From Candidatus Bipolaricaulota bacterium (GTDB taxonomy: Bacteria; Bipolaricaulota; Bipolaricaulia; M55B111), in contig JAGXLB010000005.1 in the NCBI GenBank assembly GCA_018334915.1, positions 1 to 49,409 of the forward strand: a stretch of DNA of 49,409 nt, read 5' to 3'. Below the pieces are notes generated by a model. The model did no database searches. It had not been told where the DNA came from and was given only the letters and a program-made list of their open reading frames with translations. Made by a program: the position numbers and the translations under genes. Shown here one piece after another: positions 32,642 to 41,221 of the stretch. Numbering within the stretch: the first letter of the stretch is position 1; each line of letters begins with the position of its first letter.

Positions 32642-33874
32642 TTACGCTCCGAACTTCGGCAATTGGTTGCTATAGGAGAGGGTCATCGGTAACAAATTGC
32701 CACTAAACCTTCCAAGCCCCCCTTTCATACAACTGTACTCGTCAAAAGTCTTCAACTCGTCTCTTCTGACGTTTGGACCCGTAATCATTACCGGAACGGG
32801 ATCAGCCACGTGATCTCCGTACTGGATTGGCGAAGAGTGATCTCCCGCAAAGGAAAGGTGAGTACTCTCCCAGTCAGTGTTTTTCTTTAACCAGCCAATC
32901 GTATCGTCAACTTTTTCTATATACTTAGTTTTTGCTTCGGCGTCTTGATCGTGGGAAGCGTTATCAGCACCCTTAAAGTGCAAAAATACCATATCTTTAC
33001 CTTTTTCGAGTTCATCTACTGACTTTTTCGCCTTATTTAAAATATTGGAATCAACGGTACCTGTCGCCCCCTCCACCTGTTTAAATGCCATTCCTGCCAC
33101 TCTTGCAACCCCTATATAGAGCGCTCCAGCGGCAATTACGGAAGAAGTGACGCCGTACTTTTCCTCAACCGAAGGAAGCTCCGGATACTTAGCCGAACCC
33201 CTTGACAGGATCGCGTTAGCCGGCAACTTGCCTTCCTTTTCCCTTTGTTCATTCACAGGATGCTTGTCGAGTATCTTCCGGGCCTGTTGCGTGACCTCAT
33301 TTAGTATGGAAGCGGTCTTTTTCGACTTCTCGTCCTGCCCGGAAGATTCGGGTATCGGTATACCCAGTTCGTGGGGATCGGTGGGAGAAACATTACCACC
33401 AAGTTCCGGTCCCCTCAGACAGAGGGCCCCTCGGTGCTGGGTGCTTCTTTTGAACCTGACCTCAACTTCTGGAAACTTCTCGGATTCGAGATCTGCCAGG
33501 GCTTCCTCCAGTTCGTCCTGACTCTCTGAGATCCTTCCCGCCCTTCGGTCAGCTATATTACCATTGGAATCGATCGTGGCAAAATTTGTTCGAAAACAGA
33601 CGTCGTTTTCCGTTAGATCCATCCCTATTCCTGCTGCTTCAAACACTCCTCGTCCCGTATAGTACTCATAGGGGTCGTATCCAAACAGCGAAAGGTGAGC
33701 AGTATCGCTGCCTGGCCTAACTCCGTTTGCTATGGGATCCATAAGTCCCCCGGTACCACGCCTCGCCAGGAGATCGTCAATTTCAGGTGTCTCCGCAACC
33801 TGGAGACAGGTTTTACCGTCAATATCCGTCGGCCTTCCACCAAGTCCGTCAGTGACAATCATTATCGTCTTCAT
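32642..33874 (-). CDS. apgM: Cofactor-independent phosphoglycerate mutase, archaeal type
   Basis: 410 residues from ATG 33874, with a G-run about 10 bases upstream; TTG 33883 is an alternative. The start KTIMIVTDGLGGRPTDIDGKTCLQVAETPEIDDL, the Ser-containing GVRPGSDTAHLSLFGYDP, DRRAGRISES and the late FAGDHSSPIQYGDHVADPVPV are diagnostic of the aPGAM branch of the alkaline phosphatase superfamily. It interconverts 3- and 2-phosphoglycerate without 2,3-BPG, using metal-bound phosphoserine. The bacterial GpmI form is about 510 residues, clearly different. lpdA ends 51 bp upstream... of it on the same strand. Confidence 0.93.
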   Translation of the reverse strand: MKTIMIVTDGLGGRPTDIDGKTCLQVAETPEIDDLLARRGTGGLMDPIANGVRPGSDTAHLSLFGYDPYEYYTGRGVFEAAGIGMDLTENDVCFRTNFATIDSNGNIADRRAGRISESQDELEEALADLESEKFPEVEVRFKRSTQHRGALCLRGPELGGNVSPTDPHELGIPIPESSGQDEKSKKTASILNEVTQQARKILDKHPVNEQREKEGKLPANAILSRGSAKYPELPSVEEKYGVTSSVIAAGALYIGVARVAGMAFKQVEGATGTVDSNILNKAKKSVDELEKGKDMVFLHFKGADNASHDQDAEAKTKYIEKVDDTIGWLKKNTDWESTHLSFAGDHSSPIQYGDHVADPVPVMITGPNVRRDELKTFDEYSCMKGGLGRFSGNLLPMTLSYSNQLPKFGA

Positions 33875-33924
33875 GTCAATCAACCCCCATAATTCAATAT
33901 TATCGGATTATTAACCTTCAGTCA

Positions 33925-35337
33925 TCACCTGTTTCCGGTATGTATAGCCTGACCGTGGATGTTTTCAGCAGCTTCCATTACAGCTTCGGAAAGAGTAGGA
34001 TGTGTATGTATAGTTTCCGCCAGTTCCTTCGCCGTGAGTTTCATCTCTACCGCAAGCGCGATCTCTGCAATCAGGTCCGAAGCGTGGGGACCCAGTATCG
34101 CTCCTCCAAGTAGCTTATCCGAACCTTCATCCGCTACCAGATGAACCATTCCCTTTTCTGCGCCCATAGCCAAAGCTTTACCGGAGGCTCGAAAAGGGAA
34201 CTTTCCTATAACGGGCTCGTACCCGTTTTTTCTGGCTTCTTCCCGGGAAAGACCTACTTCAGCATATTCCGGATCCGTGAAGACTGCGGCCGGGACCACT
34301 CGATACTGACTCGTCTCCTCACCAGCTATATCGGCAGCAGCAATTAGACCCTGCATGGATGCCTTATGGGCGAGTAAAGGCGGACCTGCCACATCTCCGA
34401 TCGCGTAAATCCCCTCCTCGCTTGTCGTGCAGAGCTCATCGATCTCAACATATCCTCCGTCGTCAAGGCCGAGTTCCAGTCCACTTGTTGCCGACGGAGA
34501 ATTTGGTGATCGACCGACAGCTGATAGAACTCTGTCCGCCGGAAATTCCTTTAAGTCTTCGTCTTCTTCTCCAACTACCACGTGCCCTCCGGAATCTTCT
34601 TTTAACTCCAGCGCTTTCGTCTCTGTATGTAAATTTATTCCGGATTTCTTTAATTCCCTTATCAGCATGGAGGATAAGCGCCTATCGATGTTCATTCCCG
34701 GCAGCACTGAATCAGCCATCTCCAGTATTTCAACTTCTGTGCCAAGTCTGTTATAAATCGTCGCCATCTCGAGTCCGATAACTCCGGCCCCCAGAATAAC
34801 AAGCTTTTTTGGAATTTCTGGAATTTTTATTGCATCGCGCGAATTCCAGACTACCCTATTTTCGAACGGAAAACCGGGAAGTTCAATTGGAGATGAACCC
34901 GTAGCTATGATGACGTTATCCGGTTCGATCGAGATCTCTTCGCCATTTGCTTTTTTTACTTCCACTTCATACCTGGAATTTAACGTAGCTCTACCTTCAA
35001 TAACTTTTCCTCCGTTAGCCTCGATCAACTTTTCAACTCCGCCAGTCAACTTATCCACTATTTTACTCTGGTTTTCGATCATTTTTTCCCGATCGAGATC
35101 GTAGCCAGAAAAGACTATTCCTCTCTCCCGCCATGTTTCCAGGCGACCCAATGGTTCAGTAGAGCTATACAGAGCTTTTGTCGGTATGCAACCCCAATTC
35201 AAACATACCCCTCCGACGTTCTCCTCCTCGACAACGAGCGGCTCAAACCCGAACTGGCCAAGCCGAATAGCAGCAGCATAACCTCCGGGTCCAGCTCCGA
35301 TTACCAGAACGTCCTGATTATCATTTTCTGCAGTCAT
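33925..35337 (-). CDS. lpdA: Dihydrolipoyl dehydrogenase
   Basis: 470 residues. FAD site VLVIGAGPGGYAAAIRLGQ, redox disulfide GGVCLNWGCIPTKAL, NAD site LVILGAGVIGLEMATI, and the dimer-interface catalytic pair HTHPTLSEA. It reoxidises dihydrolipoamide of 2-oxoacid dehydrogenases or the glycine cleavage H-protein. None of those partners is in the window, but an AhpD-like gene lies directly upstream, and in mycobacteria Lpd drives AhpD reduction. TTGGAGGAGGAG precedes the ATG, just after an intrinsic hairpin. Confidence 0.95.
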   Translation of the reverse strand: MTAENDNQDVLVIGAGPGGYAAAIRLGQFGFEPLVVEEENVGGVCLNWGCIPTKALYSSTEPLGRLETWRERGIVFSGYDLDREKMIENQSKIVDKLTGGVEKLIEANGGKVIEGRATLNSRYEVEVKKANGEEISIEPDNVIIATGSSPIELPGFPFENRVVWNSRDAIKIPEIPKKLVILGAGVIGLEMATIYNRLGTEVEILEMADSVLPGMNIDRRLSSMLIRELKKSGINLHTETKALELKEDSGGHVVVGEEDEDLKEFPADRVLSAVGRSPNSPSATSGLELGLDDGGYVEIDELCTTSEEGIYAIGDVAGPPLLAHKASMQGLIAAADIAGEETSQYRVVPAAVFTDPEYAEVGLSREEARKNGYEPVIGKFPFRASGKALAMGAEKGMVHLVADEGSDKLLGGAILGPHASDLIAEIALAVEMKLTAKELAETIHTHPTLSEAVMEAAENIHGQAIHTGNR

Positions 35338-35366
35338 TATAACTCCTCCTCCAAGGTTGAAAATAA

Positions 35367-35393
35367 AATCCCCCGTCCAGGTAACGGGGGATT
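35367..35393 (-). terminator. Intrinsic terminator between AhpD-like gene and lpdA
   Basis: AATCCCCCGT (35367-35376) pairs perfectly with ACGGGGGATT (35384-35393) around a 7-base loop. On the minus strand it is followed by TTTTATTTT, so it should end transcripts of the AhpD-like gene, or act as an attenuator before lpdA, whose start is about 30 bp further on. Confidence 0.8.
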
Positions 35394-35434
35394 AACTCTA
35401 CCGATCAAGTCAAACTTATTTCCCCAAAAATACC

Positions 35435-35767
35435 CTAAGCCATTTCGTCAAGAGCCTCCAGCACTAGTCCGGCGTGCATTAGGGCTGGTCCTCCCCCCAT
35501 TAATACGGCAACCCAGGCAGCTTCCATTACCTCTTCTTCCGTAGCTCCCTCTTCAAGGGCGTTATTTACGTGAAAAGCGATACACCATTCGCACTGTTGG
35601 GTAATGGAAATTGCAATAGCCATGAGTTCTTTTGTCTTAGCCGACAAAACGTCTTCCTTCTCGACAGCTCCCATAAGCTTCCGGAAGTGTTCCATGCCTT
35701 CCGGGTTTAGTTCACCAAATGTCTTCATCCAATTCTGAGCTCTCTTTAATTGTTCTTTTGCCTGCAT
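35435..35767 (-). CDS. Carboxymuconolactone decarboxylase / AhpD-like protein
   Basis: 110 residues, all helical. The redox motif CEWCIAFHVNNALEEGAT (C-x-x-C-x-x-x-H) is the AhpD-type active site, and EEEVMEAAWVAVLMGGGPALMH completes the CMD fold. Proteins with this CxxC act as alkylhydroperoxidases or disulfide reductases rather than ring-cleaving decarboxylases. A good RBS (AGGAGGGG) precedes the ATG. It is upstream of lpdA on the same strand, separated by a terminator-like hairpin, suggesting a linked thiol redox role. Confidence 0.88.
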   Translation of the reverse strand: MQAKEQLKRAQNWMKTFGELNPEGMEHFRKLMGAVEKEDVLSAKTKELMAIAISITQQCEWCIAFHVNNALEEGATEEEVMEAAWVAVLMGGGPALMHAGLVLEALDEMA

Positions 35768-36241
35768 ATTACCCCTCCTGAGGTTATGGTGACTGACTGT
35801 TATTCAATAAATGCTGAATGTTATTACATTCACTATTGATTCAATTTTAACTCACTCTTCCTAATTAAACAACGTGTTTCGTGTAAACACACAAAAAATA
35901 TTCACAGAGTCATTATTACCGTAGAGCTATTCATGCCGGGCCTTCCCTTTATCGATTCCGACTGACTTATTCTATTCCATAAACCTCATCTATAAATCCC
36001 GGCTATTAATTAGCTGTTTTACCTTAATAAACTATAACCCCCAGAAAGACAAGAAACGAACCTTATCAACATTGGCCTAATTTACCGGAGGCGGTTCGAT
36101 AAAAATTGGACCCAACCGCCATATTACTCATGTTCCAAAGAAAATTCTTCACTGGATTCTTTGTAGATGGGTGTCAAGTTTGTCTTTGGGCGGGCTGATT
36201 CGTAACATTCACTGAACAAACTGGAAAACGGGGTGTAGAAT
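35768..36241. other. Non-coding divergent gap with two hairpins
   Basis: 474 bp between the AhpD-like gene (minus) and the GTPase gene (plus). I see no coding frame. GTGTTT (35874-35879) pairs with AAACAC (35885-35890), a possible operator near the AhpD-like promoter. GGCGGTT (36090-36096) pairs with AACCGCC (36114-36120) across a 17-base loop. The rest is AT-rich. Confidence 0.4.
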
Positions 36242-37231
36242 ATGCCAGCCAATTTACCTCCAGAGTACATCGAAGCTGAAGACAGGTACCGAAACGCTAA
36301 TTCTAAGGACGAAAAGCTCGATGCACTCCAGGAAATGCTTTCCCTTCTGCCTAATCATAAGGGAACGGACAAGATAGAGGCAGACCTCCGAAAGCGAATA
36401 TCCGACCTCAAGAAGAGTTCCCAGAAGAAGAAAGGACCCACGAGAGCAAAAACACCAGACCAGATAGAACCTCAGGGAGCAGGCCAGGTAGTGCTTGCTG
36501 GCCTGCCAAATTCAGGAAAGTCGGCGTTACTCGATATCACAACCAACGCCACTCCCAGGGTCGCCGATTTTCCTTTTTCGACCCAGGGACCTACTATTGG
36601 CATGCTAGAACACGAGGACGTTCAAATACAGCTGATCGATACCCCTCCCGTTTCTGAAGAACACGTAGAAACCTGGGTTTATAATTTGATAAGAAAAGCA
36701 CACCTAGTACTTCTTCTTGTAGACGGTTCCACCGATGACACCGTCGAGAAATTTGATCACACAATGGACCTGCTTAATGAGGAAGGCATATATATTTTTC
36801 CTCCAAAGGCAGACTTTCAGAGAGATGCCATAGGAAAGACAAATAGAAAAGGTCAGGTAGTTATTACTAAGAGCGACGAACTTTCTTCGCCGGAAGTTGC
36901 GGACAAAATTGAAGACTCCTCGGGTCTACCGGCAATGGCTCTTTCAATCTTGGACGAGTCAAGTCTTTCCCGGTTTTCGGGTTTCGTCTTCGATGGGCTA
37001 AACAAGATAAGGATTTACACCAAAAAGCCGGGGAAGGAACCGGACCTGCAGGAACCTTATATTTTGGACAAAGGTAGTACCGTCCTGGAAGGAGTCAGGT
37101 CTATCCACAGGGATATGGTAGAAAAGCTCGATTATATAAGGATATGGGGTTCGGGCAGGTTTGACGGACAGGAGGTAGCCCAGGATCACGTGTTAAAGGA
37201 CGGAGATATAATTGAAATTCATCAGGAGTAA
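36242..37231 (+). CDS. DRG/Obg-like GTPase with TGS domain
   Basis: 329 residues. A helical N-terminus (about 1-75) precedes the GTPase: G1 LAGLPNSGKSALL (about 85-97), a switch with PFSTQGPTIGM, G3 LIDTPP, and G4 as VITKSDE (TKxD rather than NKxD). The last 65 residues (EPYILDKGSTVLEGVRSIHRDMVEKLDYIRIWG...VLKDGDIIEIH) are a TGS domain ending in the DRG-style H-x-L-x-D-G-D-I-I-E-I form. Archaeal and eukaryotic DRG proteins act with ribosomes; bacterial members like this one are uncharacterised. It ends exactly where the convergent cca gene ends, with no intervening base. Confidence 0.82.
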   Translation: MPANLPPEYIEAEDRYRNANSKDEKLDALQEMLSLLPNHKGTDKIEADLRKRISDLKKSSQKKKGPTRAKTPDQIEPQGAGQVVLAGLPNSGKSALLDITTNATPRVADFPFSTQGPTIGMLEHEDVQIQLIDTPPVSEEHVETWVYNLIRKAHLVLLLVDGSTDDTVEKFDHTMDLLNEEGIYIFPPKADFQRDAIGKTNRKGQVVITKSDELSSPEVADKIEDSSGLPAMALSILDESSLSRFSGFVFDGLNKIRIYTKKPGKEPDLQEPYILDKGSTVLEGVRSIHRDMVEKLDYIRIWGSGRFDGQEVAQDHVLKDGDIIEIHQE

Positions 37232-38671
37232 CTAGCTCTGACCTTCAACCAGTTTGGCCGCCTCCTTCAGAGCGGCCTCTCTTGTTTCTATTTCTCCGGA
37301 GTAAATTTTCTCGTGGAGCGACTCCAGTACCTCACCAACCACTGGACCTTCCTGTAGTCCCAGCTCTATAAGGTCATTACCATCAATCAGCTCTCGGGCC
37401 GTACCCAGGTCTTCCAGATGTTTAAGGTGGGGCAAGAGACTCGAAAACTCCTGAAGGACAGGAAGCCAGCCCTTTACGCCGTGAGAACTTGCCTCGCTGT
37501 CCGCGATTATTGTTTTTAGAAGTGTTGTAAAGTAATCAAACCGGTTCGTCACGGCGTCAATCGAGAAATTTTTGTCCTGATGGGACCGAACCAGTTTTAC
37601 CTGCTTTGCTCTTCTCATCTTTGGCAAAACTGATCCCCTCATATGGTTTTCTACGATCCAGGTCAATTTCTTCGTTTCCTCGTTCGAAAGCCTGAGGCGG
37701 GAAGCGATTTCTTTGGTTTTTCTTCTGCCGATCAAGGCATGTCCACCCATGTGCTGCTTATCGTTGTTGTGATATGCATCGGCTTTTCCAACATCGTGAA
37801 TAAATACGGCAAACTTCGTTAAAGGTCCAAATTCAAGTTCGTCCGCTACTTCCAACCCCTGGAAGCTGTGCTCCAGCACGTCACCTTCGGGGTGGTATTT
37901 TTCTGGCTGAGGTATGCCCTCGTTCGCAGTCATTTCAGGCAAGATTTGGTCGAGTAACCCGGTCTTATGACAGAGCCTCAATCCCCACCCGGACCTCGGG
38001 GTCCTCAGTATTCTGAATAGCTCCTCCCTTATGCGCTCCTGGGAAATGCTGGTTATCTCCGAGGCAACTTCCTCAATCGCCTTCTCGGTTTCCGCTTCTA
38101 TCTCCCCTCCTAGATAGCAGGCAACTCGTATGGCCCGGAGAGGACGAAGATAATCCTCCCTAAATCTTCGCAGGGGGTCGCCAATTGCTCGAACCACCTT
38201 CTTCTTCAAATCACTTATCCCATCCACCAGGTCAATGACTTGGCCGTCAAGGTCCAATGCCAGTCCGTTCACTGTGAAATCCCTTCGCTTTACGTCCTCT
38301 TCCAGCGAGTGGGCTGGCTTTACTTTTCCCGGGCGTCGGCCATCGTAATCGGATTCCATTCTAAACTGAGCCACTTCGTACTGGTTCTCGTCAGGCGCAA
38401 CGAGGACCAATACGCCAAAGCTCTCCCCAACTTCGAGAAAGTTGTATTCGGGAAACACTTCTTTTATCTCTTCCGGGCTGGCTGAAGTTGCTATGTCGAT
38501 ATCGGTGGTTTCGGGATCAAAATCAAAATCTTCTTCGTATTTCCCAAGGAGGGCGTCCCTTACCGTACCGCCCACTATTACAGTCCTGTAATCGGCCCGG
38601 GATAGGTCTTCAAGAAGTTCTCTAGCGTGTGGGTGAGGAGCTAATACCTGATCTAGGTCAATCCTGGGCAT
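37232..38671 (-). CDS. cca: tRNA nucleotidyltransferase with HD domain
   Basis: 479 residues from ATG 38671, one base after the stop of the upstream gene. The class II nucleotidyltransferase head has VIVGGTVRDALLG, the metal-binding DFDF and TDIDIATSAS, and RRDFTVNGLALD; then EDYLRPLRAIR, and an HD domain with HPEGDVLEHSFQ and FIHDVGKADAYHNN. It adds or repairs CCA ends of tRNA; in organisms that split this job it could be only the A- or CC-adding enzyme, or a poly(A) polymerase. The tRNA in the window has CCA encoded. It is the last gene of a minus-strand group with ribF and nrnA. Confidence 0.88.
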   Translation of the reverse strand: MPRIDLDQVLAPHPHARELLEDLSRADYRTVIVGGTVRDALLGKYEEDFDFDPETTDIDIATSASPEEIKEVFPEYNFLEVGESFGVLVLVAPDENQYEVAQFRMESDYDGRRPGKVKPAHSLEEDVKRRDFTVNGLALDLDGQVIDLVDGISDLKKKVVRAIGDPLRRFREDYLRPLRAIRVACYLGGEIEAETEKAIEEVASEITSISQERIREELFRILRTPRSGWGLRLCHKTGLLDQILPEMTANEGIPQPEKYHPEGDVLEHSFQGLEVADELEFGPLTKFAVFIHDVGKADAYHNNDKQHMGGHALIGRRKTKEIASRLRLSNEETKKLTWIVENHMRGSVLPKMRRAKQVKLVRSHQDKNFSIDAVTNRFDYFTTLLKTIIADSEASSHGVKGWLPVLQEFSSLLPHLKHLEDLGTARELIDGNDLIELGLQEGPVVGEVLESLHEKIYSGEIETREAALKEAAKLVEGQS

Positions 38672-38672
38672 G

Positions 38673-39101
38673 TCACTTGAACAGACTCTTAACTTTATCC
38701 AGAAATGAAGTTTCTGTCTCCGACTCTCGCTCGTATTCCTCCTGTCCCATAACCTGATCTTCCTCTTCGGCAAGCTCTATCATCTTCTTCCACTTCTTTT
38801 TTTCCTTTATTTCCTCTTCCCATGCCTCCGCAAACGTGGTTAAAGTTTTTACCGCTGCGTCTACATCAAATCCGCCGCCCGGGCGAGAAGATTTCTGGAT
38901 ATCATTCCGGAGGGAGGACAGTCCACCCGGTAACGGTCTTATATGAACCTCCCCCTCTATCCGGACCGGTACAAAAGACGTTGCTTCACTGATTAATCCA
39001 AAAGTGGATAGATCAATCGAATTCACCGGAAGCTCTTCCACAAACTCACTATCAGCCTTCATAAATTCTTGTTTGACGTATTCTTTCCATGCCTTTGCCA
39101 T
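38673..39101 (-). CDS. Uncharacterised acidic protein between ribF and cca
   Basis: 142 residues, not recognised. Residues 1-50 are mixed (KAWKEYVKQEFMKADSEFVEELPVNSIDLSTFG), a beta-like ATSFVPVRIEGEVHIRPLPGG follows, and the C-terminal half is a charged probable coiled coil (AEAWEEEIKEKKKWKKMIELAEEEDQ) ending with SFLDKVKSLFK, an amphipathic tail. There is no signal peptide or Cys pair. It has a strong RBS (AGGAGGTC) and is tightly packed: 22 bp after ribF and one base before cca. Position suggests a tRNA or nucleotide housekeeping connection, nothing more. Confidence 0.75.
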   Translation of the reverse strand: MAKAWKEYVKQEFMKADSEFVEELPVNSIDLSTFGLISEATSFVPVRIEGEVHIRPLPGGLSSLRNDIQKSSRPGGGFDVDAAVKTLTTFAEAWEEEIKEKKKWKKMIELAEEEDQVMGQEEYERESETETSFLDKVKSLFK

Positions 39102-39123
39102 AAAGACCTCCTAAATATTGAAG

Positions 39124-40050
39124 TTAATTTACCGCACTGACTTCTTTTAAGGCTTCCTTTGCTTCTTTAACGTAATTTCCTATAGCTCTTCTTAGTTCTT
39201 TTTTTTCTTCGTATTTGCGGGTCCGTCCGAGGTATTTTACGATACTTGTTTCTAGCTGCTGACCGTAAAGATTACCGTCGTAATTTATTAGATGAACCTC
39301 AATTTGATGATCCTGACTTACCCCGAAAGTCGGACGATCCCCTACGTGAATTGCTGCTCCCATTCTCTCGCCCTCAAGGTCCAGAAACCCAGCGTAATTG
39401 CCTTTCTTTGGCAAAGCGACTCTTGAATCAATCTGGATATTAGCTGTAGGAAATCCGATATCTCTACCAATCTCGTCCCCTCGGACTACCTTTCCGGAAT
39501 AACTCGGATACCTTCCCAGGAGATCGGTCGCTAGCTCTACTTTCCCCTCAACAATTGATTGACGTATCCAGGTACTGCTTACGGGCCTGTCCCTTTTTTT
39601 TACCTGATCCTGAGGGTGGACCGTAAATCTTCCTTCACTTAACTCTTTCAGGTCAGAGGGCGAGCCGGATCTATTTTGACCGAACCGCCATTCGTTACCA
39701 ACTATTACTGCGTCCACGTTAAGCCAATCAACAAGAATTTCCTCGACGTAATGCCTCGGACTGTAATTTCTGACTTCAAGAAAATTCCCGACAATTACCC
39801 GATCTACATGATCTCGAAGGAGGTTAAATTTTTCTTCCGGATCCACGATCAATGGGGGGCCCGAATCGACAAGATACCTTCTAGGGGGGACTTCGTAGGT
39901 ATAAGCGGCGCTTTCTATCCCCCGGTCGTCCGCGATACTTTTGGTTACATCCAGTAAATACTGGTGCCCGATATGAACACCGTCAAAAGTCCCAATGGTT
40001 AGAGCTAGATTTCCTTCGATCGCACTTCTCCTTGTTCGTCTTTTCTTCAT
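39124..40050 (-). CDS. ribF: Bifunctional riboflavin kinase / FAD synthetase
   Basis: 308 residues. N-terminal FMN adenylyltransferase: LTIGTFDGVHIGHQYLLD, then GNEWRFGQNRSG and the SSTWIRQSIVEG motif that holds ATP. C-terminal flavokinase: GKVVRGDEIGRDIGFPTANIQI and the catalytic Glu in HLINYDG-type strand IEVHLINYDGNLYGQ. It makes FMN and FAD, needed by the several flavoenzymes in this window. Its ATG overlaps the nrnA stop (ATGA). The truB gene that usually sits between nrnA and ribF is missing. Confidence 0.95.
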   Translation of the reverse strand: MKKRRTRRSAIEGNLALTIGTFDGVHIGHQYLLDVTKSIADDRGIESAAYTYEVPPRRYLVDSGPPLIVDPEEKFNLLRDHVDRVIVGNFLEVRNYSPRHYVEEILVDWLNVDAVIVGNEWRFGQNRSGSPSDLKELSEGRFTVHPQDQVKKRDRPVSSTWIRQSIVEGKVELATDLLGRYPSYSGKVVRGDEIGRDIGFPTANIQIDSRVALPKKGNYAGFLDLEGERMGAAIHVGDRPTFGVSQDHQIEVHLINYDGNLYGQQLETSIVKYLGRTRKYEEKKELRRAIGNYVKEAKEALKEVSAVN

Positions 40051-41036
40051 CCTTGGTTCGCGGAGCCAGGTAACTTATCCATTTCCTTCTTTATTTCTTT
40101 CAAAAGCTTTTCTTCCACTTCTTCCATTCTTCCGTCAACCATGCATCCTGCGGCAACTTTATGACCTCCACCTCCAAAATTTCGTGCGACATTACAAACG
40201 TCCACACCGTCCTTCGACCTAAGGGAGACCTTTATCGTATCTTCAGGTAGTTTCTTAAACAGGCAAGCTACCTCCGCCCCTTCGGTAGTTCGCAGCTTAC
40301 CGACGACCCCTTCAGTGTCTTCCTGGGTGGCACCGGCCCTCCTAATTTTTTCTGGCGTAATCTCGGCCCAGACTATACCGTCCTCAAATTTTGCCGTAGA
40401 TAGTACCTCGCCAAGAAGTTTTAACTTAGAAAACGGTTCTCTTTCGTACAAGTTTACGATTACGGATCTGGCGTTAGCTCCGCTTTCCAGCAAATCGGCC
40501 GCTTTAGCCATAAGATTTGCACTTACGTTCTCGTTTTGAAATGACGAAGTATCAGCTATTATCCCTGCATATAACGCAGTAGCAATTGGTTCGTCGGGTT
40601 CAAGCCCCATGTAATCGATCAAATCAGCAATTATCTGTGTTGTAGCGGCCACCGGCTTGACGTAATTAATATAACCGAAATTAGTATTGTCCTTATGGTG
40701 ATCGATATTGATAGTAGGTAAGCCACCGAATAACCTTTTACCTTTATCTCCGAGCCTTTCCAGGTTACTGCAATCCAATACAATACCAAGCTCTACGTCT
40801 GTTACTTCCCTTGGCAGCTCGTCGTAGTTTAAAACGGAATCAGAACCTTTCAAAAAGGAAAGGTTTTTTGGTACTCCATCTCTATTGTAGAGAATCGTCT
40901 GCTTTCCTCTCAGGCGTAACGCTCTTCCCAGTCCCAGTTGGCTTCCTATTGCGTCTGCTTCCGGACTCCTGTGAGAAGCAATAAGAAACTTTTTGTGGCG
41001 GGATATTTCGTTCTCAATTTCTTTTAATCTGTTCAT
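40047..41036 (-). CDS. nrnA: NanoRNase / pAp phosphatase, DHH-DHHA1 family
   Basis: 329 residues. DHH domain: FLIASHRSPEADAIGSQLG (motif I), VLDCSN (II), NIDHHKDN (III, the DHH triad) and GIIADTSSFQNENVSA (IV). The DHHA1 part ends GGGGHKVAAGC, which binds the RNA 5' end. It degrades 2-5 nt RNAs and dephosphorylates pAp, so it may share work with the CysQ-like enzyme at 27934. The first Asp of motif I (usually H-x-x-P-D-x-D) is Glu26 here, a conservative change at a manganese ligand. RBS AGGAAG precedes the ATG. Confidence 0.92.
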   Translation of the reverse strand: MNRLKEIENEISRHKKFLIASHRSPEADAIGSQLGLGRALRLRGKQTILYNRDGVPKNLSFLKGSDSVLNYDELPREVTDVELGIVLDCSNLERLGDKGKRLFGGLPTINIDHHKDNTNFGYINYVKPVAATTQIIADLIDYMGLEPDEPIATALYAGIIADTSSFQNENVSANLMAKAADLLESGANARSVIVNLYEREPFSKLKLLGEVLSTAKFEDGIVWAEITPEKIRRAGATQEDTEGVVGKLRTTEGAEVACLFKKLPEDTIKVSLRSKDGVDVCNVARNFGGGGHKVAAGCMVDGRMEEVEEKLLKEIKKEMDKLPGSANQG

Positions 41037-41089
41037 TAATCTTCCTTTTGCCAGGCGATGATAGCCCTATGGCTAATTACGAAAGTTAT

Positions 41090-41101
41090 GATGTTAACAT
41101 C
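41090..41101. promoter_or_regulatory. GATGTTAACATC palindrome upstream of ruvB and nrnA
   Basis: A perfect 12-bp palindrome in the divergent nrnA-ruvB gap, 54 bp from the nrnA start and about 82 bp from the ruvB -35. Its position suits a dimeric repressor site. It is not the lexA-type palindrome. No partner copy was found in the window. Confidence 0.35.
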
Positions 41102-41182
41102 GTGATCTCCATTAACCTTTACCCAGGTACTATCTCAATTATATCGACGCTTAATCTCCATATCAAAACCGGTAAATAGCTG

Positions 41183-41212
41183 TTGCACCATAAAGGCCCA
41201 TATGTTTACAAT
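41183..41212 (+). promoter_or_regulatory. Promoter of ruvB, near-leaderless
   Basis: TTGCAC (41183-41188), 18-bp spacer, TACAAT (41207-41212). The -10 ends 9 bases before the ATG at 41222, so the transcript should begin within about 3 bases of the start codon; there is no Shine-Dalgarno sequence. Confidence 0.55.
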
Positions 41213-41221
41213 AGTATAGTC

